Assembly (NCBI RefSeq): GCF_040954835.1
Contig: NC_090703.1
Span: 12,147,001 to 12,211,000, forward strand
Direction: 5' to 3'
DNA: 64,000 bases
Source: Lepisosteus oculatus
Lineage: Eukaryota > Chordata > Actinopteri > Semionotiformes > Lepisosteidae
The notes beneath the pieces were generated by a model that saw only the letters and a program-made list of their open reading frames with translations, was not told the DNA's origin and searched no databases. Shown one piece after another: positions 61,801 to 64,000 of this stretch. How positions within the stretch are numbered: position 1 is the first letter of the stretch; each line of letters starts with the position of its first letter. The translations under genes and the position numbers were made by a program.

Positions 61801-63191
61801 TCACAGCAGGCCTGTTGGTGCTCCTTGAATGGCAATTGAGTGGCTTAGAAGCTCTTTTCATCTCGGCAGCCGCAGGGCTTTCTGTAGACTTTGCTGCCAA
61901 CTACTGTGTTTCCTATAGCCTCTCCCCACACCCTGACCGTCTTGGAAGGGTAGCACACTCCCTGAAGAGAATGGGCTGTCCTGCAGCCATAGGTGCTGGG
62001 GCTTTCTTCTGCATGGGTATCATCATGCTGCCTGCCACAGCATTGCTATTCCGCAAACTGGGCATCTTCTTGCTGCTTGTGAAGTGTGTGGCTTGTGGAT
62101 TTGCCACCTTCTTCTTTCAATCTCTCTGCTGCTTTTTTGGGCCCCAGAAGAACTGCGGGCAGATCTTTTGGCCTTGCACAACAGCAAGTGGGCACTATAA
62201 GGCAGATTCAGAGTCTGGAAATCTTCTCTCTACTGCAGCAGCAGGATCCTCCAATTCTGCTGCCAATGGGGCTTTTGGGTGTGGAGGAAGGTCCAGGGTG
62301 AGGAGGAGTTTTGGAAAAGCGGAGGGAGGAGGGCAGCTCTGCCCGAGTCAACAGCGCCAAAGGCAAAGACAGGGAGGCGGAGGAGGCAGGGAGTCTGAAC
62401 AGTACGAGTTGCAGCCGCTTGCCTGTCAGCTCAGTGACAGTTTTGAAAATAGCACCTGTACAAGTAAGCTGTCCAACAGACCCTCTGTGCTGTCTGAGGA
62501 AATACAGTTCCGCAGCCTGAGCCCCAGAAAAGACTTAGAGGAGTTTAATACAGAGGATGACAGTGAGGAATTAACCAGCAGGCACCTCAAAACCTTCCCA
62601 CCTCCCCCAGCACTGCAGACCTCATCACCATACAAGGAGAACACCCTACGTCCAGTGGTAGTACCCCCCAGTGAAATGGTCCAGGAAAGGCTCTTGTGTA
62701 GGAGGTGCAGGGGCCAGGCTGGAGGCATTAAGCACTGGAACGTCTCACTGTCATCCTCCTCAAGTATGGAAGATATCATCATCAGCAGTCAGCCCCCAGA
62801 CATGGACCATCGGCACTCCCTTTCCATTGAAGGGGCAATGAGTAGCCCTTTTAAACGCCATCCCCATCGACGTCTTCTTTCATCCCAGTCTCAGAGCTCT
62901 TTTGAGGGGCTGGAGGACTCAAATGAGACGTGCTTAAGTGATGTTGAACCTGGACCTGCTACCCCACAGCCCACAACTGAGGCTCAAGCAGAATCGCAAC
63001 CAGGATACCTCAATGGCAAGAGGGACACACTGCGCCTTTCCTTGAAGGAGACCGTGTTTGAGGCTTCATCCCAAGGCATCGGAAGAGGAAGGACAAGCCA
63101 GGGGGAGCTGCCTGTAATCTTGCCTAACAGCAAACCAGACCTTCCAGATATGTGGATCAAGAGGGAAGGACGAAGTGGGGATGGTAGCTGA
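40759..63191 (+). CDS. disp2: Dispatched homolog 2 (DISP2), RND/SSD-family membrane protein
   Basis: Eight exons: 40759-40850, 54298-54708, 54904-54933, 55141-55264, 56131-56258, 56948-57063, 58099-58196 and 59661-63191. They total 4530 nt (1509 residues), all in phase. Order: cytosolic Cys/His/Pro-rich N-terminus (1-178), first membrane segment (about 185-208, [17 protein letters not shown] before it), extracellular loop with [10 protein letters not shown], furin-like RQRR (281-284), [10 protein letters not shown], then the sterol-sensing/RND half from about 514, a second membrane half after about 1030, and a cytosolic tail with LQTSSPYK and [15 protein letters not shown]. Tail motifs and the exon 8 body point to DISP2 rather than DISP1. 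The RND GxxxDD motif of membrane segment 4 is GSCANQ here (577-582), while the second acidic site is kept (GLSVD, D1076). Family role: DISP1 exports cholesterol-modified Hedgehog; DISP2 function is less clear, with neural expression. The first intron is 13.4 kb. No AATAAA is seen before the window ends. Confidence 0.95.
44869..44932 (+). repeat. Direct duplication of about 30 bp
   Basis: catttgtagagagagaga followed by ataaagtcttaa occurs twice in a row, differing only by one GA in the microsatellite-like part. A recent slip or tandem duplication. Confidence 0.8.
46380..47745 (+). mobile_element. Decayed non-LTR LINE (jockey-superfamily, L2/Rex1-like)
   Basis: Plus-strand frame [19 protein letters not shown], then SIQSTSCLL and [19 protein letters not shown], the usual lead-in to the reverse transcriptase. 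Then [12 protein letters not shown] near 46945-46980 with the catalytic YADD box. The 3' end reads tacagcactttgagatctcc, then aaaggtgctatctta and an ATT repeat to about 47745. Stops and frameshifts show it is inactive. It lies in sense orientation in disp2 intron 1. Confidence 0.75.
51100..51235 (+). mobile_element. tRNA-derived SINE head
   Basis: tttagctcagctggcaag (A box) and gacccgggttcacgcccagg (B box) at the spacing of a tRNA gene. The anticodon arm does not fold well and the flanks continue as SINE-like sequence, so this is a SINE rather than a tRNA gene. Confidence 0.5.
51880..52010 (-). mobile_element. Possible tRNA-derived SINE fragment (minus strand)
   Basis: The minus strand reads gcgccctagagtagagatca followed by ctggttcaaatccagac, which looks like the anticodon arm and B box of a tRNA-headed SINE. 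The rest is unclear. Confidence 0.35.
52200..52495 (-). repeat. Dispersed fish repeat, inverted relative to the copy at 6335
   Basis: Plus strand: ggtggttaactctactacct, then cttgttctccccaagtttg, ttccaaagacatgtcaac, and acaacggactggcatcctgt. These are the reverse-complement phrases of the repeat at 6335 and 57492. Confidence 0.6.
53591..53999. other. Overlapping open frames on both strands, unknown
   Basis: A 130-codon frame on the plus strand and a 124-codon frame on the minus strand cover the same 400 bases. Neither resembles a family I know. A weakly decayed transposon ORF on one strand is the likeliest explanation. Confidence 0.2.
54298..54708 (+). CDS. disp2: disp2 exon 2
   Basis: 411 nt. 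Acceptor tgcattgcag, donor GTCAG/gtacat. Encodes the variable cytosolic N-terminus, rich in Ser, Pro, Cys and His (CRYCGH, CPERHSG), and ends with MQHHVVTV, matching VQHHVVSVR of mammalian DISP2. Confidence 0.9.
54904..54933 (+). CDS. disp2: disp2 exon 3 (30-nt microexon)
   Basis: Thirty nucleotides, HERLYRIPR plus split codons on both sides, aligned with QERAFQMPK of mammalian DISP2. Acceptor cccattttag, donor AGAAG/gtcagt. Its size makes it easy for gene finders to miss. Confidence 0.85.
55141..55264 (+). CDS. disp2: disp2 exon 4 (first membrane segment)
   Basis: 124 nt. Peptide [20 protein letters not shown] followed by [15 protein letters not shown]. It carries the first transmembrane helix and the conserved LPDFSDPL. 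Acceptor tggttgacag, donor TCC/gtgagt. Confidence 0.95.
56131..56258 (+). CDS. disp2: disp2 exon 5
   Basis: 128 nt. Starts [20 protein letters not shown], the highly conserved Dispatched motif, then [15 protein letters not shown]. Acceptor gacccacag, donor ATCAG/gtaacg. Confidence 0.93.
56380..56580 (+). mobile_element. tRNA-derived SINE in disp2 intron 5
   Basis: tagtggtaagggctgtagcc (A box), cattggtttgaatgaagctg (B-box region), then tgttgtgctcctgatcaaag and tttctccagtaaaagccctg, the typical body of a common fish SINE. Confidence 0.6.
56948..57063 (+). CDS. disp2: disp2 exon 6 (furin-like site)
   Basis: 116 nt. Peptide [20 protein letters not shown] then [22 protein letters not shown] at 57003-57014 is a furin consensus in the same place as the processing site of DISP1 (before the DWNF segment). 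Acceptor attccttctgtaaag is slightly weak; donor CCAG/gtaagt. Confidence 0.9.
57492..57780 (+). repeat. Dispersed fish repeat copy in disp2 intron 6
   Basis: aatccatccattattgaaaa, gagacaccaattaacctagc, aaggtccacacagaaagc, and taataaccatgctgccctac, in the order of the copy at 6335. It contains a short CA run. Confidence 0.55.
58099..58196 (+). CDS. disp2: disp2 exon 7
   Basis: 98 nt. Peptide [20 protein letters not shown] then [12 protein letters not shown], matching YAKLVFMSTSSGSLWNLHAIHSMC of DISP2. Acceptor tactacag, donor AGG/gtgagt. Confidence 0.95.
59661..63191 (+). CDS. disp2: disp2 exon 8 (RND/SSD core and tail)
   Basis: 3531 nt in one exon, as is usual for DISP genes. It begins [11 protein letters not shown] after tgtgttgcag and ends GRSGDGS then TGA at 63189-63191. 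Landmarks: [40 protein letters not shown] (60390-60407), [35 protein letters not shown] (D codon 61887-61889), [19 protein letters not shown], and tail motifs LQTSSPYK and [12 protein letters not shown]. The open frame extends a few codons upstream of 59661, but the splice acceptor sets the real boundary. Confidence 0.98.
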   Translation: MRSHALFQDLCKHRGGEDGEGDTGMRECCPSWSLGNYLAVLSNATSCLGLSAAQVSESLQLLRQCAPYYHDGSLAPACAEKGKLGQCSTVPSQCKHSSAIYQILHYLVDKDFLGPQTIGYKVPSLKYSLLFLPVEKGDHMMDMYLDNLEGRDLTNDNTTITGMDLGIKKQLFQYYLARDSVYPVLAVVMLFLTMAFYLHSLFLSAMSLAAILGSLMSSYFFYKVAFRLTFFPFLNLAALLVLLGSCANQAFIFADLWSLQLSQKPPASLEKRVKRALQEAGYLILVSGLTSSAAFYSGYMSSITAVRCFAVYLGTATLISSLSSLVWLPCILILHERYAVAAAAVEAPAGKTCCALSPGGFWDTSSRKRCLFSLGQKLRGLRRGLTDTSDLLFIKILPCGVVKFRYIWVCWFAVLAAGGTYITCVDPGMKLPTLESKAAQLFRSSHPFERYDAEYSHQFMFERLKSGEEKPMTITLVWGVLPTDNGDHLDPKSNGSLVLDPEFNMSSPDAQSWLRDLCPRIQNQSFYLPISSSSEEEKQGDSVCFVERLLRWVSIRQCSESEGAYSLCCNDILFPYLPGVFEHCLGMMAAEKEAEGFLFDTGGPRFDSEGRITALILEFTTTHLHSYNYSQSAHFYQQIEAWFHREISGAPPGLRNGWFVSQLALYDLQQCLSSETLVVTGFSVALVFAMLLLTTWNIPLSIYGSAAVGGSVFVTAGLLVLLEWQLSGLEALFISAAAGLSVDFAANYCVSYSLSPHPDRLGRVAHSLKRMGCPAAIGAGAFFCMGIIMLPATALLFRKLGIFLLLVKCVACGFATFFFQSLCCFFGPQKNCGQIFWPCTTASGHYKADSESGNLLSTAAAGSSNSAANGAFGCGGRSRVRRSFGKAEGGGQLCPSQQRQRQRQGGGGGRESEQYELQPLACQLSDSFENSTCTSKLSNRPSVLSEEIQFRSLSPRKDLEEFNTEDDSEELTSRHLKTFPPPPALQTSSPYKENTLRPVVVPPSEMVQERLLCRRCRGQAGGIKHWNVSLSSSSSMEDIIISSQPPDMDHRHSLSIEGAMSSPFKRHPHRRLLSSQSQSSFEGLEDSNETCLSDVEPGPATPQPTTEAQAESQPGYLNGKRDTLRLSLKETVFEASSQGIGRGRTSQGELPVILPNSKPDLPDMWIKREGRSGDGS

Positions 63192-64000
63192 TAATGATGG
63201 TTTACAATGTGTTTATGTTCATATACAGCATTTAAGCCACTGTTGTGTTGGATTCAGTATGGGCAAGTTTATTTTACTCAATGGTACTTTTTGGGTTGCC
63301 AACACCCCACCAAGCCAACCAGTGTCTGCTGTATTGAGTAAAATTACCAGCTTAGGCGATCAACACTCTTTATACTCAGCACAGTAAATTACTGTGACAC
63401 GGGAGTTGCTGGAATTTAAATTTGTAACATAAAAAAAGGCATATACTGATTGCTGTTTGTGGCACACAGCTCTTCTTAAAGATTTCCCAAACAGATTTGG
63501 TTTCTCTATAACCACATATAACTGAGTGGACCAAACATGGAACCATGGAAATGTATGGGTGTCTGTATTGCTGTGAGAAAACTATTGATCAAATGAAATT
63601 TGAGAGTTCTGGATTGGATACGGTCCTTGGAATTTTCTGAGAGATGTCAAATATTAGCATAACTTCCTAACACTGAGAACTGGGATTACTCAGTGTCACT
63701 ACTGACAGTTCTGGTGGACAGAAGAAAATTCTCTTTTTCTGAATACTACACCTTGAAAACCCTGGTTCCAATGCACCTGAAGTCCTCAAACAGCACGGCA
63801 TTTTAGTGACACAAGGAAGAAGACCACTCACAACTGTTTGGAGGGATCTGATGTTCTGGCGAGTTTATTAGCCAGTACAAAAGGAGTTAAAAGTTCAACT
63901 ACATCAGCCAATACCCAAGTAATGTCATAAAATACTCCACTAAAGCCAGACAGCATTTAGATTTGTGAGAACTCAAATATCTAAAGGTTTAGAAGACTTA
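63192..64000 (+). other. disp2 3' UTR (start)
   Basis: No coding sign and no AATAAA up to the end of the window, so the transcript probably continues past 64000. Confidence 0.6.

Overview
The window is vertebrate nuclear DNA, most likely from a ray-finned fish. It has multi-exon genes with GT/AG introns, large AT-rich introns, and several interspersed repeats of types common in fish (a 5S rRNA-headed SINE, tRNA-headed SINEs, decayed non-LTR LINE fragments, and a short repeat that reads 'gaagaaggctgcacgg ... gaaacgttgtg'). One copy each of pkdcc and disp2 plus the repeat mix suggests a non-teleost lineage such as gar or bowfin. That placement is an inference and was not tested.

Layout. (1) About 2.1-8.7 kb, minus strand: the 3' part of a multi-exon gene I cannot identify, as five exons whose splice phases all agree, with a stop codon and an AATAAA about 100 nt beyond it; a sixth exon near 10.8 kb is possible. 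(2) About 9-25 kb: a long AT-rich spacer with a dead LINE and a near-complete 5S-SINE. (3) 25.2-31.4 kb, minus strand: a complete seven-exon pkdcc (secreted vertebrate lonesome kinase), 485 codons. (4) 31.4-40.7 kb: the intergenic region between two divergent genes. It contains the most unusual object in the window, a roughly 0.6 kb tandem array of CpG-rich palindromes built on TCGCGA (34.4-35.0 kb). (5) 40.76-63.19 kb, plus strand: a complete eight-exon disp2 (Dispatched-2, RND/SSD family, 1509 codons) with a 13.4 kb first intron that holds a LINE with a recognisable YADD reverse transcriptase motif.

How the genes relate. pkdcc and disp2 are head to head, with about 9.4 kb between their start codons. 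PKDCC is a kinase of the secretory pathway that acts on extracellular proteins and affects skeletal growth. Dispatched proteins are membrane transporters related to Hedgehog ligand release. In mammals PKDCC (2p21 in human) and DISP2 (15q15 in human) lie on different chromosomes that share many ancient paralogues, so this pkdcc copy may be the ohnologue that mammals lost. All homology calls come from reading conserved motifs and exon phases by eye; no database search was run.
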